Positions 34,759 to 44,318 of a stretch of 64,000 nucleotides of DNA are shown here, in pieces. A program made the translations under genes and the position numbers. The notes under the pieces are model-generated. The model had not been told where the DNA came from. It saw nothing but the letters and a program-made list of their open reading frames with translations, and made no database searches. Origin of the DNA: Pantoea anthophila (lineage in GTDB: Bacteria; Pseudomonadota; Gammaproteobacteria; Enterobacterales; Enterobacteriaceae); contig NZ_VHIZ01000064.1 in NCBI RefSeq assembly GCF_006494375.1, positions 1 to 64,000 on the forward strand, written 5' to 3'. The number at the start of each line of letters is the position of its first letter. The first letter of the stretch is position 1.

Positions 34759-35121
34759 CTAATCCGGTATACACACCCGGATACGGTGCCCGTCGGGATC
34801 TAACGCAACGAATGTCTTGCCAAAAACAGCTTGCATGGGTTCCTGTTCTATCGGCACACCGCTGTTTAACCACTGCTGATATAGCGCATCAACCTCCTCA
34901 ATGTCTTTAACCATAAAGCTCAGCTCAGTTCGGTTACCTTCACCGCCGGATACAAAGTCACTCGCCGTTGTTGACCATAGTCCCAGGTTCAGGCCGTTCT
35001 TGAAGGAAAATGCCGCCCAGGTTGGAAACATTACGTCTGGTTCTTTATTAAATAGCCTTTGGTAAAATCCGCTGCTAGTGACTGGGTTATCAACATAAAG
35101 AATGATCAGGTTAGGTATCAT
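34759..35121 (-). CDS. VOC-family (glyoxalase/bleomycin-resistance fold) protein
   Basis: Protein of 120 residues with paired beta-alpha-beta-beta-beta modules: MIPNLIILYVDNPVTSSGFY, AFSFKNGLNLGLWS, ELSFMVKDIEEVDALYQQW and a terminal FVALDPDGHRIRV. In VOC enzymes the E/H positions bind metal; here several strand ends lack the usual ligands, so a binding role is possible. ATG at 35121 preferred over GTG at 35130. Divergent from the WYL regulator, a pairing often seen in enterobacteria. Confidence 0.85.
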   Translation of the reverse strand: MIPNLIILYVDNPVTSSGFYQRLFNKEPDVMFPTWAAFSFKNGLNLGLWSTTASDFVSGGEGNRTELSFMVKDIEEVDALYQQWLNSGVPIEQEPMQAVFGKTFVALDPDGHRIRVCIPD

Positions 35122-35178
35122 GAGTCTCACTCGTCAAAAATAATGGGACTTCACTATCGCAGGGAGCATTGACAGAAC

Positions 35179-35895
35179 ATGTCAGCATCAGGACCAAAGC
35201 GCGCAGAGCGCCTACTCAATCTTCTACAGATTTTATATGAACATCGATATCCGGTAAGCGGACACTGGCTTGCTCAAGAGCTTTCCGTCAGCCTTCGCAC
35301 ACTTTACCGTGATATTTGCGCGCTACGTGCACAGGGGGCTGACATTCAGGGAGAAGCCGGGATGGGATTTATCCTCTCACGAAGCCATCACTTGCCGCCT
35401 GTGATGTTTACCCCTGAGCAGCTCGATGCACTAGCGCTCGGATTGCGTTGGGTATCAGCATATGGTGACGCAGGTATATCAAAAGCAGCTTCTGAAGTTA
35501 CGGGTAAGATCCGGCAAGGTCTGCCCGCAAAGTTAAAGACTCTGTTTGATGAATCGACACAATTAGTTGGAAAAACTCTGGTTGCCCACCACAATTTTGA
35601 GAGTCTGAACTCTCTTCGAAGCGCCATCAGGAGTAAACAGAAAATCCGGACTGGCTATACAGACAGGCTGGGTAATGTGAGTGAAAGAACGATATGGCCT
35701 TTCGCCTTAGGTTACTTCACAGAGGATATATTGCTTGTAGCATGGTGTGAAAAACGTAATGCCTTCCGCCATTTCGACGTAACGCGATTAACATTACTAC
35801 AGTTTGTGCCTGAAACTTATCCCTACTCCCGGCATCGTTTACTCCAGATGTGGCGTAGCGCGGGTCTGGATAAAGCGATTCCTGGGCGAGGCTGA
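35179..35895 (+). CDS. HTH/WYL-domain transcription regulator (YafY-like)
   Basis: Regulator of 238 residues: N-terminal DeoR-like helix-turn-helix (about 8-62, with AQELSVSLRTLYRDICALRAQG) and a WYL ligand-sensing domain (about 135-225; the motif region reads TIWPFALGYFTEDILLVAWC). The 57-bp gap to the divergent VOC gene must hold both promoters, which makes that gene the likely target. Inducer unknown. Confidence 0.88.
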   Translation: MSASGPKRAERLLNLLQILYEHRYPVSGHWLAQELSVSLRTLYRDICALRAQGADIQGEAGMGFILSRSHHLPPVMFTPEQLDALALGLRWVSAYGDAGISKAASEVTGKIRQGLPAKLKTLFDESTQLVGKTLVAHHNFESLNSLRSAIRSKQKIRTGYTDRLGNVSERTIWPFALGYFTEDILLVAWCEKRNAFRHFDVTRLTLLQFVPETYPYSRHRLLQMWRSAGLDKAIPGRG

Positions 35896-35954
35896 ACTGA
35901 ATGCCAATATTCCAGAGTATTCTGGCCTGTCCATATTTATTAATGTTTCCCTTA

Positions 35955-36144
35955 CTCGCCCATAGCAGACACTACCCTGCTTACAGTACCTGTTCTGTGG
36001 CTACGCTCTGTAACACCCTTACGAACGTCCGGTATCCACGGTATGCGCATCCGCCTGGTGTGAATTTTCTGCACCGCCACTCAGGTCACGGCACCCGAAG
36101 CAACCAGAAGCACAAATGAGCCTGTCAGGGCTCATTTGTGTCAT
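35955..36144 (+). repeat. 190-bp direct repeat, right copy
   Basis: Partner of 32226-32415 with the same orientation and length. The hairpin AAATGAGCC/GGCTCATTT is at 36114-36137. Here it lies 42 bp after the stop of the minus-strand MscS gene and could terminate it (T-rich bases follow on that strand). The pair encloses a 3.5-kb segment with the truncated hydrolase, SDR, VOC and WYL genes. Confidence 0.9.
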
Positions 36145-36185
36145 TCAGGGGTGACGGTCACCCTCCCTGGAGCGCTAAAAACCAC

Positions 36186-37298
36186 TCAGTCCGCCATGCC
36201 TGAAACCTGCTCAGCCACTCCTCTCTCTCCCTTCTCACGCCCGCTATCCGTCAGCGATGCCCTTACCTGCGGCAGGCTTTCCGGGTAGTTCTGCTGAATA
36301 AACTCGATCATCTTTTCCCGCACGTAGCAGCGTAAATCAAAGGCGATTGGCGAGTTCTGCGCGGTCATCAGCATCCTGATGGTCATGGTTTTCTCGGTGG
36401 TATCGGTCACCTGAAGCACCTGCGTTTCTCCATCCCAGAGTCGGGTTTCGCTCAGCACCTTTTCAAAGTGCGTCCGCAGAGGCTCAAGCGGCATTGAGTA
36501 GTCCACATAGAGAAAGACTGAACCGAGAATCTGAGCGTTGTTGCGCGTCCAGTTCTGGAACGGATTCTCGGTAAAGTAGGTGATCGGCAGCACCAGGCGG
36601 CGCAGATCCCAGATCCGCACGACCACATAGGTCAGGTTAATCTCCTCAATCCAGCCCCACTCTTTCTCTACCACCACCGCATCATCAATTTTAATCGGCT
36701 GGGTAAAGGCGATCTGGATACCGGCGAACAGATTGACCAGCGACTTCTGTAGCGCAAAACCTATGATAATCCCCGCCACACCGGCCCCTGCCAGGATGGT
36801 GGTGCCAAATTTACGCACGCTCGGGAAACTCAGCAGAATCAGCGACAGGCAGAATAACACCAGAATGACAATAACCACTTTTTTGACGTAGATAATCTGT
36901 GTGCGGATTTTACGCGCGCGCAGATTATTAGAGATATTGATGTCGTAGCGGATATAAAGCATATCCTGCGCCACATTGGTCAGGCGTATTAACACTGAGC
37001 AAAACGACATAATAATAAAGACATTGATGATGTTGGTAATTAGATCCAGCGAGTCTGGATGGAAGTTAATGTAATTAAGACCCACATTGATCATTAATAA
37101 CGGGATGAAAAAGAACATCGACCCACTGAGGTGCTTCTCCAGCGATTTGAACAGCTTCCGGTCGCGACTTTGCCAGTAGCGGATAAACGCGAGCAGGATA
37201 AGACGGCCCAGGAAACCCAGTACAAATGAAAGCGAGACGAGTAATACAACAGGTACCCACGACGGGAAACCAGATAACTCACCGAATAACAATGGCAT
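36186..37298 (-). CDS. MscS-family mechanosensitive ion channel
   Basis: Inner-membrane channel of 370 residues with about four TM segments (near 15-38, 58-78, 85-105 and 135-158) before the pore helix GAGVAGIIIGFALQKSLVNL and the MscS beta domain (PIKIDDAVVVEKEWGWIEEI). It opens under osmotic downshock to release solutes. The C-terminus is short and polar. The left 190-bp-repeat hairpin lies just beyond its stop. Gating residues are similar to YbdG/YnaI-type members, but I cannot assign a specific orthologue. Confidence 0.9.
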   Translation of the reverse strand: MPLLFGELSGFPSWVPVVLLVSLSFVLGFLGRLILLAFIRYWQSRDRKLFKSLEKHLSGSMFFFIPLLMINVGLNYINFHPDSLDLITNIINVFIIMSFCSVLIRLTNVAQDMLYIRYDINISNNLRARKIRTQIIYVKKVVIVILVLFCLSLILLSFPSVRKFGTTILAGAGVAGIIIGFALQKSLVNLFAGIQIAFTQPIKIDDAVVVEKEWGWIEEINLTYVVVRIWDLRRLVLPITYFTENPFQNWTRNNAQILGSVFLYVDYSMPLEPLRTHFEKVLSETRLWDGETQVLQVTDTTEKTMTIRMLMTAQNSPIAFDLRCYVREKMIEFIQQNYPESLPQVRASLTDSGREKGERGVAEQVSGMAD

Positions 37299-37692
37299 TA
37301 TTTTCCCTTTTAGTAAGCTGACAACACCGGATTGTCAGATAAGTGACACATGCAGTAACCGTTGTCTTCACGGTCATCCGTCTGTAATACAATCAATGGG
37401 TTCAAGTATGAACCATACCTGCAAAGTTGACAGGAAAAGCCTCGCCAGCCCGCGCCCCTGATTCTCCTCTTTTGCCTTTCAGCCAGGGCGGACAGTGACA
37501 GAAGTTGCCTGCGGCCCTGGCCGATATCATTAACCCGCCTGATATAACCGTTTCGCTTTTCTGACCCTTTTCGTTCCCCTGCGACAACAAAAATTGCTGC
37601 CGGACTCACTATAACCCCCGCTAAATGTAGACGACAGAGTCTTGTCTGCTAATTTTAAACTGTGCCCCGCCGTCGCTGAGAAAAACAACAAT
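37299..37692. other. Divergent promoter region
   Basis: Contains the promoters of the MscS-type gene (minus) and the GGDEF-EAL gene (plus). No gene or clear operator is seen. Confidence 0.5.
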
Positions 37693-39879
37693 ATGATTAA
37701 TAGCATTAAACTTTCTGCTGATTTCCGCCGCAGCTTTCTGCGTGAAGTGCTGGTACCACTGGTCGCCATCCTGCTGCTCACCTTTGCGGGTGCCGGCGCG
37801 GCGCTGTTTATCGGCACCTCTCTCACTAACGCCGAAGCCCGGCATCAACAGCAGCGGATGATTGAAGCCTCGTTTTCGCAGAGCCTGCATGAACATCTGC
37901 GCCAGCTGCACAGCCTGTCGCGCTGGGCGCCGCTTGAGCAGCACCTCGCAGCGAGCAACAGCGACCGCTGGCTGGATGAGAACATCGGTGAATGGCTCTA
38001 CGAAATGTTCGGACATCAGCTGATTATGGTGCTGGATCAGCAGAACCAGATCGTCAGAGTCTGGCGCGAGGGCCAGCCGGTCGCTGCGCCGGATAGCGAT
38101 CCGCTGGCGGCTGAGGTGTTGCAGAGTACGCTGGTCACCGATCCGGCGCGCCCGGACAGGGCCGACTATGCACGGGTAACGAACCGTGCCGCCGCCCTGG
38201 CTGTCGGCAATATTCAGCAGGAGAGCCGCACCCTGCCCCGTTTCCGGCTGGTGAGCCTGAAATTTCTGGATGATGGCTATCTGGCGAGCCTGGCGGAACG
38301 CAATCAGCTTCAGGACCTGCACTTCACGGACGGCACGGCGCAGCCAGGCAGCGCGGCGCGCTATCTGCTGGTGGCGCAGGCGGGCGATCCGGTTGGGTAT
38401 CTGGAGTGGATTCCCTCCCGTCCCGGTGCACAGATGCTGCGGACCATTGGCCCCTCAACCGGACTGGCGGTGCTGGCGATCTCCCTGCTGTGTCTCTATA
38501 TGGTGTGGCGGCTCTGGCATTCGCTGGTCAGCCTGTCGCAGTCGATGCTGCGGCTCGGCGCCTCAGAGGCACAGGCGCAGCATCTGGCGTTTCATGATGT
38601 GCTGACCGGTCTGCCCAATCGCGCGCTGGTTGAAGAGCGCATGACGCAGGCACTGGCGCTGGCGACGCGCCACGATCAGCGGGTGGCCCTGCTGCTGATC
38701 GATCTCGACCGCTTCAAAACCATTAACGACACCTATGGTCATCACGCCGGTGATGAGCTGATCATCGCCGTGGCGCAGCGCCTGAGCCGGATCGTGCGCG
38801 CCAGCGACACCGTGGGACGCATCGGGGGCGATGAATTTATTGTGGTGATGCCGGATGTCGAAAACCTGAGCCAGGCGCAGAGTCTGGCCCAGCGCATCGT
38901 CGACGAGTTGGCCCTGCCAGTGACGCTGTTTGGCAGCGAGGTGTGGAGCGGTGCCAGTATCGGGCTCTCCCTCGCGCCCAGAGACGGTATCGATCGGCTG
39001 GAGCTGATGCGCAAAGCGGATATCGCGCTGTATGAAGCCAAAAGCGGCGGGCGTGGCAAATATCGGCAGTTTGAACGGGCGATGGATGAGTCGGTGCGCA
39101 CCCGCCAGGCGATTGCAGCGGATCTGCGCTCGGCGCTGCAGAGCCGTCAGGGGCTGGAGGTGTGGTATCAGCCGCTGATGGATATCGGCGGTCAGCAGAT
39201 GGTCGGGATTGAGGCGCTGCTGCGCTGGCACCACCCGACACGCGGCCTGATCGCACCCGGTGAGTTTATTGCGATTGCCGAAGAGACCGGCCTGATTATG
39301 CCATTGGGTGAGTGGGTGCTCGCTGAAGCCTGTGCCACGCAGCAGCGTTTCCCGACGCTGCTGGTGGCGGTCAACGTCTCGCCCGTGCAGTTCCGATCGG
39401 CGGGCTTTGTCGAGCGCATTATGGCGATTGTCAGCCAGCACGGCGGCGACCCGAAGCGCCTGGAGCTGGAGATCACCGAAGGCGTGCTGATTGAGGATGA
39501 ACGGGAGGCGCGCGCGATTATCGTGGCGCTGCGTGAAGCGGGTTTCCGCATTGCGCTGGATGATTTCGGCACCGGCTACTCCAGCCTCAACTATCTGAGT
39601 ACCTTCCCGGTCGATAAAATCAAAATCGATCGCTCTTTCACCCAGTCGCTGGGCGTGGCAGAAAATTCCGTGGCGATTGTGGAGTCGGTGGTGAAACTGG
39701 GGCATGCCATGGGCCTGATGGTGACGGCGGAGGGTGTCGAGACGCCGGGACAGATGTCGGCGCTGGCGGATGCAGGCTGTAATCAGTTGCAGGGTTATCT
39801 CTTCAGTCAGGCGGTGCCCGCCGATCAGCTTGCGGCGCTGATGACCTCCGCCGCGCCAGAGACGACGCCGCAGGCGTAA
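37693..39879 (+). CDS. Membrane GGDEF-EAL protein with CHASE4-type sensor
   Basis: Cyclic-di-GMP enzyme of 728 residues: TM1 about 21-43, periplasmic CHASE4-like sensor (44-250), TM2 about 255-277, GGDEF domain with an intact GGDEF motif (378-382) and an RxxD inhibitory site (RASD) five residues before it, then an EAL domain with EALLRWHHP (507-) and DDFGTGYSSL loop. Both halves look competent, so it could act as cyclase or phosphodiesterase according to signal. Start ATG 37693 has a weak ribosome site; a TTG at 37642 is possible. Likely affects motility and biofilm. Confidence 0.9.
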   Translation: MINSIKLSADFRRSFLREVLVPLVAILLLTFAGAGAALFIGTSLTNAEARHQQQRMIEASFSQSLHEHLRQLHSLSRWAPLEQHLAASNSDRWLDENIGEWLYEMFGHQLIMVLDQQNQIVRVWREGQPVAAPDSDPLAAEVLQSTLVTDPARPDRADYARVTNRAAALAVGNIQQESRTLPRFRLVSLKFLDDGYLASLAERNQLQDLHFTDGTAQPGSAARYLLVAQAGDPVGYLEWIPSRPGAQMLRTIGPSTGLAVLAISLLCLYMVWRLWHSLVSLSQSMLRLGASEAQAQHLAFHDVLTGLPNRALVEERMTQALALATRHDQRVALLLIDLDRFKTINDTYGHHAGDELIIAVAQRLSRIVRASDTVGRIGGDEFIVVMPDVENLSQAQSLAQRIVDELALPVTLFGSEVWSGASIGLSLAPRDGIDRLELMRKADIALYEAKSGGRGKYRQFERAMDESVRTRQAIAADLRSALQSRQGLEVWYQPLMDIGGQQMVGIEALLRWHHPTRGLIAPGEFIAIAEETGLIMPLGEWVLAEACATQQRFPTLLVAVNVSPVQFRSAGFVERIMAIVSQHGGDPKRLELEITEGVLIEDEREARAIIVALREAGFRIALDDFGTGYSSLNYLSTFPVDKIKIDRSFTQSLGVAENSVAIVESVVKLGHAMGLMVTAEGVETPGQMSALADAGCNQLQGYLFSQAVPADQLAALMTSAAPETTPQA

Positions 39880-39888
39880 CGGCCGGGA

Positions 39889-39924
39889 GGATAGCCTGAA
39901 CGCATCGGTGCGCCCGGGCTATCC
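39889..39924. terminator. Hairpin after the GGDEF-EAL gene
   Basis: GGATAGCC pairs with GGCTATCC across 20 nt, with further pairing of the inner GCATCG/TGCGC region possible. It lies between convergent genes and may serve both; no clear T-run. Confidence 0.45.
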
Positions 39925-39941
39925 GTATCAGCAGCAGACCG

Positions 39942-40628
39942 CTATGCGCCCAGGCTGTCCAGCAGCGCCGCAGACGAGGCGACCGCGCCGAAAATGCCGC
40001 CCTGCATATGGATCATGCTCAGCGCCGCCTCGTGGTGACGCCGTTCAGTTGCCGCGCAGCAGTCGGAGAGCACCAGACACTCAAAGCCGCGATCGTTGGC
40101 TTCGCGCAGCGTGGTGTGAACGCAGACATCCGTCGTGATGCCGGTCAGGATCAGATTGCGGATGCCGCGACTGCGCAGAATCAGCTCCAGATCGGTGGCG
40201 TAAAACGAGCCTTTGCCCGGCTTATCCACCACCACTTCATCCGGCAGCGGTGCCAGCTCCGGGATAATCTCCCAGCCCGGTTCACCCCGCACCAGAATGC
40301 GGCCACACGGCCCCGCATCGCCAATCCCGGCATTCATCCGCCGCGACCGCCAGCGCTTATTGGCTGGCAGGTCACTGAGATCGGGCCGGTGCCCTTCGCG
40401 GGTATGAATAACCGGAAACTGCCGTGCACGCATCGCGGCGAGCACCTGCTGCAGCGGGGCGATGGGCGCACGGGTCAGGCTGACGTCATAGCCCATGCTA
40501 TCGACATAGCCACCCACGCCGCAGAAGTCGGTCTGCATATCAATGACGATCAGGGCAGTGTCAGCCGGGGTAAAATGGCCATCGAACGGCCAGGCGTAGG
40601 GGGTGGAATTAACGCTGTAGTCGGGCAT
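39942..40628 (-). CDS. Isochorismatase-fold cysteine hydrolase (RutB/biuret-hydrolase-like)
   Basis: Amide hydrolase of 228 residues with the catalytic triad D30 (VIDMQTDF), K136 (VDKPGKGSF) and C169 (TTDVCVHTT). Closest in layout to ureidoacrylate or biuret amidohydrolases. Overlaps the NCS1 permease gene by 20 bp and, with the amidase upstream, forms a three-gene operon for uptake and stepwise hydrolysis of a nitrogen compound, perhaps a ureide, biuret or pyrimidine-derived amide (inference). Confidence 0.88.
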   Translation of the reverse strand: MPDYSVNSTPYAWPFDGHFTPADTALIVIDMQTDFCGVGGYVDSMGYDVSLTRAPIAPLQQVLAAMRARQFPVIHTREGHRPDLSDLPANKRWRSRRMNAGIGDAGPCGRILVRGEPGWEIIPELAPLPDEVVVDKPGKGSFYATDLELILRSRGIRNLILTGITTDVCVHTTLREANDRGFECLVLSDCCAATERRHHEAALSMIHMQGGIFGAVASSAALLDSLGA

Positions 40629-41925
40629 GACTGTTCTCCATTTCCGGGCGCGGCATGCGCAGTTTGCTAATCAGGCTGTAACTGAGGGCGGCCGTGACCA
40701 GGCCAATGACGGCTTCACCGAACTGTGGAAAGGCCACATGAGCGATCACCGCACAGAGGCTGCCAATCGCCCAGGCGGCGAACGCGGTACCGCGGAAACG
40801 CTGCGCCGGACGCTGTTCGCTGATGCGCGCCATAAAGATCAAATCCACAATCATCACCGCACCAAACGGCGGCACCACGATGCCCAGCAGGCTGAGCCAC
40901 TCCAGGAAGTAGGACCAGACCCCCGCCAGTGCCAGCACGCCGCCGATGCCACCCAGAATCAGCGTCCAGAGCCGCATTTTGCTGCTGAAGAGATGACTGA
41001 ATCCCACCGCGCCGTTGTAAAGACAGTGTGTGCAGACCGATCCGAGGTTAATAAAGACAAACAGACAGGCGACCACCGAGAGAAACGCGCTGTGGCCCAT
41101 CAGCATCGGCAGGAAATTTCCGCCGTTGGTCAGCGGGTCAACCGCCGCGCCTACCGCCACAATCACCACGCCGAAGAGGTAGGAGATCACGTTGGCAACC
41201 GGGAAAGCGGAAAAAGCCGCGATCACCGCCGAGCGGCCATTCTTCGACCAGCGGGTAAAGTCCGCCGTCATGGTGCCGGAGTCGGCGAAACCGGCGACCA
41301 CCATCGTGACCGCGGTGCCCATACTCATGGCACCCGCCGCGCTGGCGCTGCCCTGCCACTGCGTGACGACGGCGAAATCATGATCCCGCCCTATCAGCCA
41401 CAGCGCCACGATGCCGAGCACCACAAACAGCGGCGCGGCGATCATCCCCAGCACCGACAGCGCCCGCACGCCCAGAAAGGTGATGCCGGTATAGAGCAGC
41501 ATGGCAAAGGCCGTCACCGCCAGCGCGTTCCAGCCAAAGGTCTGATTAATCACCGTGCCGGTGAGGCCGGTCTGAAAGGCATACCAGCCGATCACCACCG
41601 TCGAGAGAAAACCGGAGACCAGGATATAGCCTTTGCTGCCAAAGGTGCGCCGGGCCTGCAGGGCGAAATTCATGCCGCTGTTTCCGGCGAACCAGCTCAG
41701 CGCGCCAACATAGGCAAACAGCACCAGATTCCCCAGCAAAATGGCGATCAGTGCAGGCCAGAAGCCCAGATGCCAGGTGATGATGCCGCCAAATAACGCA
41801 TTGGTGAGGATCATCGGAAAACCGAACCAGACTGCCGAGACCGAGCGGGTGGAGTGACGATGCGACACTGGCACCGGCTGGTGTTCAAACTCCTGCTCCA
41901 GCGCAGGTGAAGAAGATGTTTTCAT
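40609..41925 (-). CDS. NCS1-family nucleobase/ureide permease (CodB-like)
   Basis: Inner-membrane transporter of 438 residues with about twelve hydrophobic segments, [18 protein letters not shown] near the N-terminus as in cytosine permease CodB, and a TADFTRW motif in the middle, a hallmark of NCS1. The ATG at 41925 overlaps the amidase stop (ATGA). Likely substrate is a nucleobase, hydantoin, allantoin or related amide; the flanking hydrolases support a ureide-like compound. Confidence 0.88.
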   Translation of the reverse strand: MKTSSSPALEQEFEHQPVPVSHRHSTRSVSAVWFGFPMILTNALFGGIITWHLGFWPALIAILLGNLVLFAYVGALSWFAGNSGMNFALQARRTFGSKGYILVSGFLSTVVIGWYAFQTGLTGTVINQTFGWNALAVTAFAMLLYTGITFLGVRALSVLGMIAAPLFVVLGIVALWLIGRDHDFAVVTQWQGSASAAGAMSMGTAVTMVVAGFADSGTMTADFTRWSKNGRSAVIAAFSAFPVANVISYLFGVVIVAVGAAVDPLTNGGNFLPMLMGHSAFLSVVACLFVFINLGSVCTHCLYNGAVGFSHLFSSKMRLWTLILGGIGGVLALAGVWSYFLEWLSLLGIVVPPFGAVMIVDLIFMARISEQRPAQRFRGTAFAAWAIGSLCAVIAHVAFPQFGEAVIGLVTAALSYSLISKLRMPRPEMENSHARLQR

Positions 41926-43358
41926 TGTGTGATTCCCGGTTGAAGGTGATTCCACGGCTGAATGCGCTCGAAAGCGGCACTGGCAGCCAGCACTAAGGCA
42001 TCATCAAGATGCCGTCCGACAATCTGGAGCCCTACGGGCAGGCCGCGGGCGGTAAAACCGGCGGGCACCGACGCCGCGGGCTGACCGGTGAAGTTGAACG
42101 GGTAGCAGAATGAGAGCCAGTGGTCGCTGCGGACCATCCGCCCCGCAATGATTTCCGGCCCCTGGCTTCCCAGCGGAAACGGCGGCACTGCCAGCGTCGG
42201 AGTGATCAGCAGGTCGTAATGCTGCATAAAGCGCCACAGGCTGTTGCTGACCGCTTTGCGGACCGCGATGGCGTCAGTGAAGTTTTCCGCCCGCCACTCG
42301 CGCTGCAGCATGGCGATCAGATGGGGTGACATGGCGCTGCCCTGCTCCGCCATCATCTGACGCATGCCGGTGAGATCGCTCTCCATCGCCACCAGCGCAC
42401 CGAAAGCGGCGGCCGGATCGCTGAAGCCAGGATCGGCCAGCTCCAGTTCCGCGCCGGTTTCAGCGGCAAAGCGCTGCACGGCCGCACTGACCACCGCCCG
42501 CACTTCCGGGTCCACCGCGACATAACCCAGGTCTGCGCTGAACGCGATGCGCAGTTTGCTGGCTGGCTGCCGGAGCGCGCTCAGCCAGTCAACGTCGCTG
42601 CAGGGGATGGAGTGACGATCCCGCATGTCCGGGCCCGCCATCAGTGACATCATCAGGGCGGCATCGCGCACGCTACGCGTCATCGGGCCGATGTGCTCCA
42701 GCGACTCCCAGCTCGACACGCCGGGATAGCGTTCATCGCGGCAGCCGGGCCAGAGCGGTACCCGCCCCATCGACGCCTTGAAACCAAAGATGCCGCAGTG
42801 CGCCGCCGGAATGCGAACCGATCCGCCCCCATCACTGCCCAGCGCAATCGGGCAGAGCCGCGCCGCAACGGCCGCACCGGAGCCGGCACTGGAGCCGCCG
42901 GGCGTCATCTCAGGATCCCAGGGATTACGCGGCGACGGAAACAGCGGATTGTGCCCGACCGCGCTGTAGCCAAATTCCGGTGCGGTGGTTTTACCCAGCA
43001 GAATGGCATCGGCGGCCAGCAGGCGTTCTACCGTGATGTCATCCTCTTCCGGCACGAAATCCCGGTAAGCCGCCGAACCGGAGGTGGTTCTGACACTGGC
43101 CGTGCAGATCAAATCCTTCACCGCCAGCGGCACCCCCGCCAGCGCACCCAGCGTCTCTCCGCGAGCGCGACGGGCATCCAGCGCCCTGGCCTGCGCCATC
43201 GCCAGTTCGGGTGTGGGGGTACAAAAGGCCTGTATTGCCGGTTCCCGTTCCGCCATTCGCTCCAGTGCGGCCCCGGTCAGCTCGCAGGCTGACACCTCCC
43301 CGCTGCGGATAAGTGCGGCCATCGTGGTGGCATCTTCGTCTAATAAGGAGTCAAACAT
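41922..43358 (-). CDS. Amidase-signature family hydrolase
   Basis: Amidase of 478 residues with the Ser-cisSer-Lys triad: K81 (LAVKDL), S156 (PGGSSAGS) and nucleophile S180 (SDGGGSVRIPA); spacings of 75 and 24 residues equal those of classical members. First gene of the amidase-permease-isochorismatase operon, with GAGG 6 nt before the ATG. No signal peptide, so it acts in the cytoplasm on the imported compound. Family relatives include AtzE/AtzF-like and indoleacetamide hydrolases; specificity cannot be read. Confidence 0.9.
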   Translation of the reverse strand: MFDSLLDEDATTMAALIRSGEVSACELTGAALERMAEREPAIQAFCTPTPELAMAQARALDARRARGETLGALAGVPLAVKDLICTASVRTTSGSAAYRDFVPEEDDITVERLLAADAILLGKTTAPEFGYSAVGHNPLFPSPRNPWDPEMTPGGSSAGSGAAVAARLCPIALGSDGGGSVRIPAAHCGIFGFKASMGRVPLWPGCRDERYPGVSSWESLEHIGPMTRSVRDAALMMSLMAGPDMRDRHSIPCSDVDWLSALRQPASKLRIAFSADLGYVAVDPEVRAVVSAAVQRFAAETGAELELADPGFSDPAAAFGALVAMESDLTGMRQMMAEQGSAMSPHLIAMLQREWRAENFTDAIAVRKAVSNSLWRFMQHYDLLITPTLAVPPFPLGSQGPEIIAGRMVRSDHWLSFCYPFNFTGQPAASVPAGFTARGLPVGLQIVGRHLDDALVLAASAAFERIQPWNHLQPGITQ

Positions 43359-43724
43359 GGATTACCTCGCCAGAATTGTACCCGTCAGGTAGTGCATGAA
43401 CCGTGCCAGCTGACACCAGGCCGGACGCTCTGAAGCAGGGATGCCAGATGGAATACGGCCTGGGATACAAGATCGAATTCTTATGGTGGCGGACGGGCGC
43501 GCCTGTTTATTTTTCCAGCACGATGATGGCGCAGGGCTGCGCGATAAGAGGGCGTGACAGGTGAATGGTTTTGCGGGCTGGCTTACAAAACGATGTTGTT
43601 AATCCGCAACGGCGGCTGAAATGCTGGAATGAATAACCTTATTTTTACCATGGATGTTTGACGGTGCTGCGCAGGAACTGAAAATCGGGTTTCAGGGATT
43701 TATAAGTTACGACAGGGATGAGAA
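43359..43724. other. Divergent intergenic region
   Basis: 366 bp without a gene. It must carry the promoter of the amidase operon (minus) and of the small two-gene unit (plus). TTGACG near 43657 is a possible -35, but no good -10 follows. Confidence 0.45.
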
Positions 43725-44108
43725 GTGCGCATTGAAGAAGATATTTATGAAGTTTGTTTTGACGTCTTTGATGGTATGGAATGCCTGGGTGATTTCCGCC
43801 ATATCAGCTTTGCAGGATTAGGCAGTGCTGTCGTTATCAAACGCGTATTCCTGGCATTAATGGCACACCATGAAAGCTTCTTTGTGGGCGGTTTTGTTTT
43901 CCAGGCTGCATCAGGAGAGATCGTTGACCGCAATCGTCCGACACCCCTTGAGGAGATCTACGACGCTTTGCCTGGCTTAAAAAATGAACTGCGCTACAAT
44001 CGCCGGACCGGGTTGCCGAAGAAAGCGCCGCAACCTTTAATCCCGGACTATTTCCAGGCTTATAAAACAGTGACTACAGGGAGAGCTTGCTATGTCGTTT
44101 TACGATAA
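43725..44108 (+). CDS. Small unrecognised protein A of a two-gene unit
   Basis: Protein of 127 residues, GTG start with GGGATGAG upstream. No family recognised. Mixed alpha/beta composition, start MRIEEDIYEVCFDVFDGMEC, no signal peptide or membrane helix; the C-terminal third is basic. It overlaps the next gene by 17 bp, so the two are translated together. The arrangement fits a toxin-antitoxin or a regulator-partner pair but nothing in the sequence proves it. Confidence 0.65.
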   Translation: MRIEEDIYEVCFDVFDGMECLGDFRHISFAGLGSAVVIKRVFLALMAHHESFFVGGFVFQAASGEIVDRNRPTPLEEIYDALPGLKNELRYNRRTGLPKKAPQPLIPDYFQAYKTVTTGRACYVVLR

Positions 44109-44313
44109 ACACAATGGCATCACAGATGCGGCTGATGCCGAGAACAGGGAGTTAAGGGCACTTTTGATTGCTGAGTGGCTGGACAGGCCCGATCTACCCG
44201 CCATTAAAGCCCAGTTAGCTCAGGCGAGAAAACGTTCCTCATCTGCCCTGTTGCGCCGTAAGTTAAAAGAACTGAACGCGCGCGAAAGGCAGGAAGCTAA
44301 CATCCCCGATTAG
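44092..44313 (+). CDS. Small unrecognised protein B of a two-gene unit
   Basis: Helical, highly charged protein of 73 residues (ENRELRALLIAEWL, AQARKRSSSALLRRKLKEL) with a positively charged second half. Could bind nucleic acid or its upstream partner; no family recognised. Ends six bases before a strong terminator, so the operon has just two genes. Confidence 0.65.
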   Translation: MSFYDKHNGITDAADAENRELRALLIAEWLDRPDLPAIKAQLAQARKRSSSALLRRKLKELNARERQEANIPD

Positions 44314-44318
44314 CGCTT

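Noticed and set aside
37310..37826. Minus-strand frames between the MscS and GGDEF-EAL genes
   Set aside because: They cover the divergent promoter region and the start of the GGDEF-EAL gene and show no domain.
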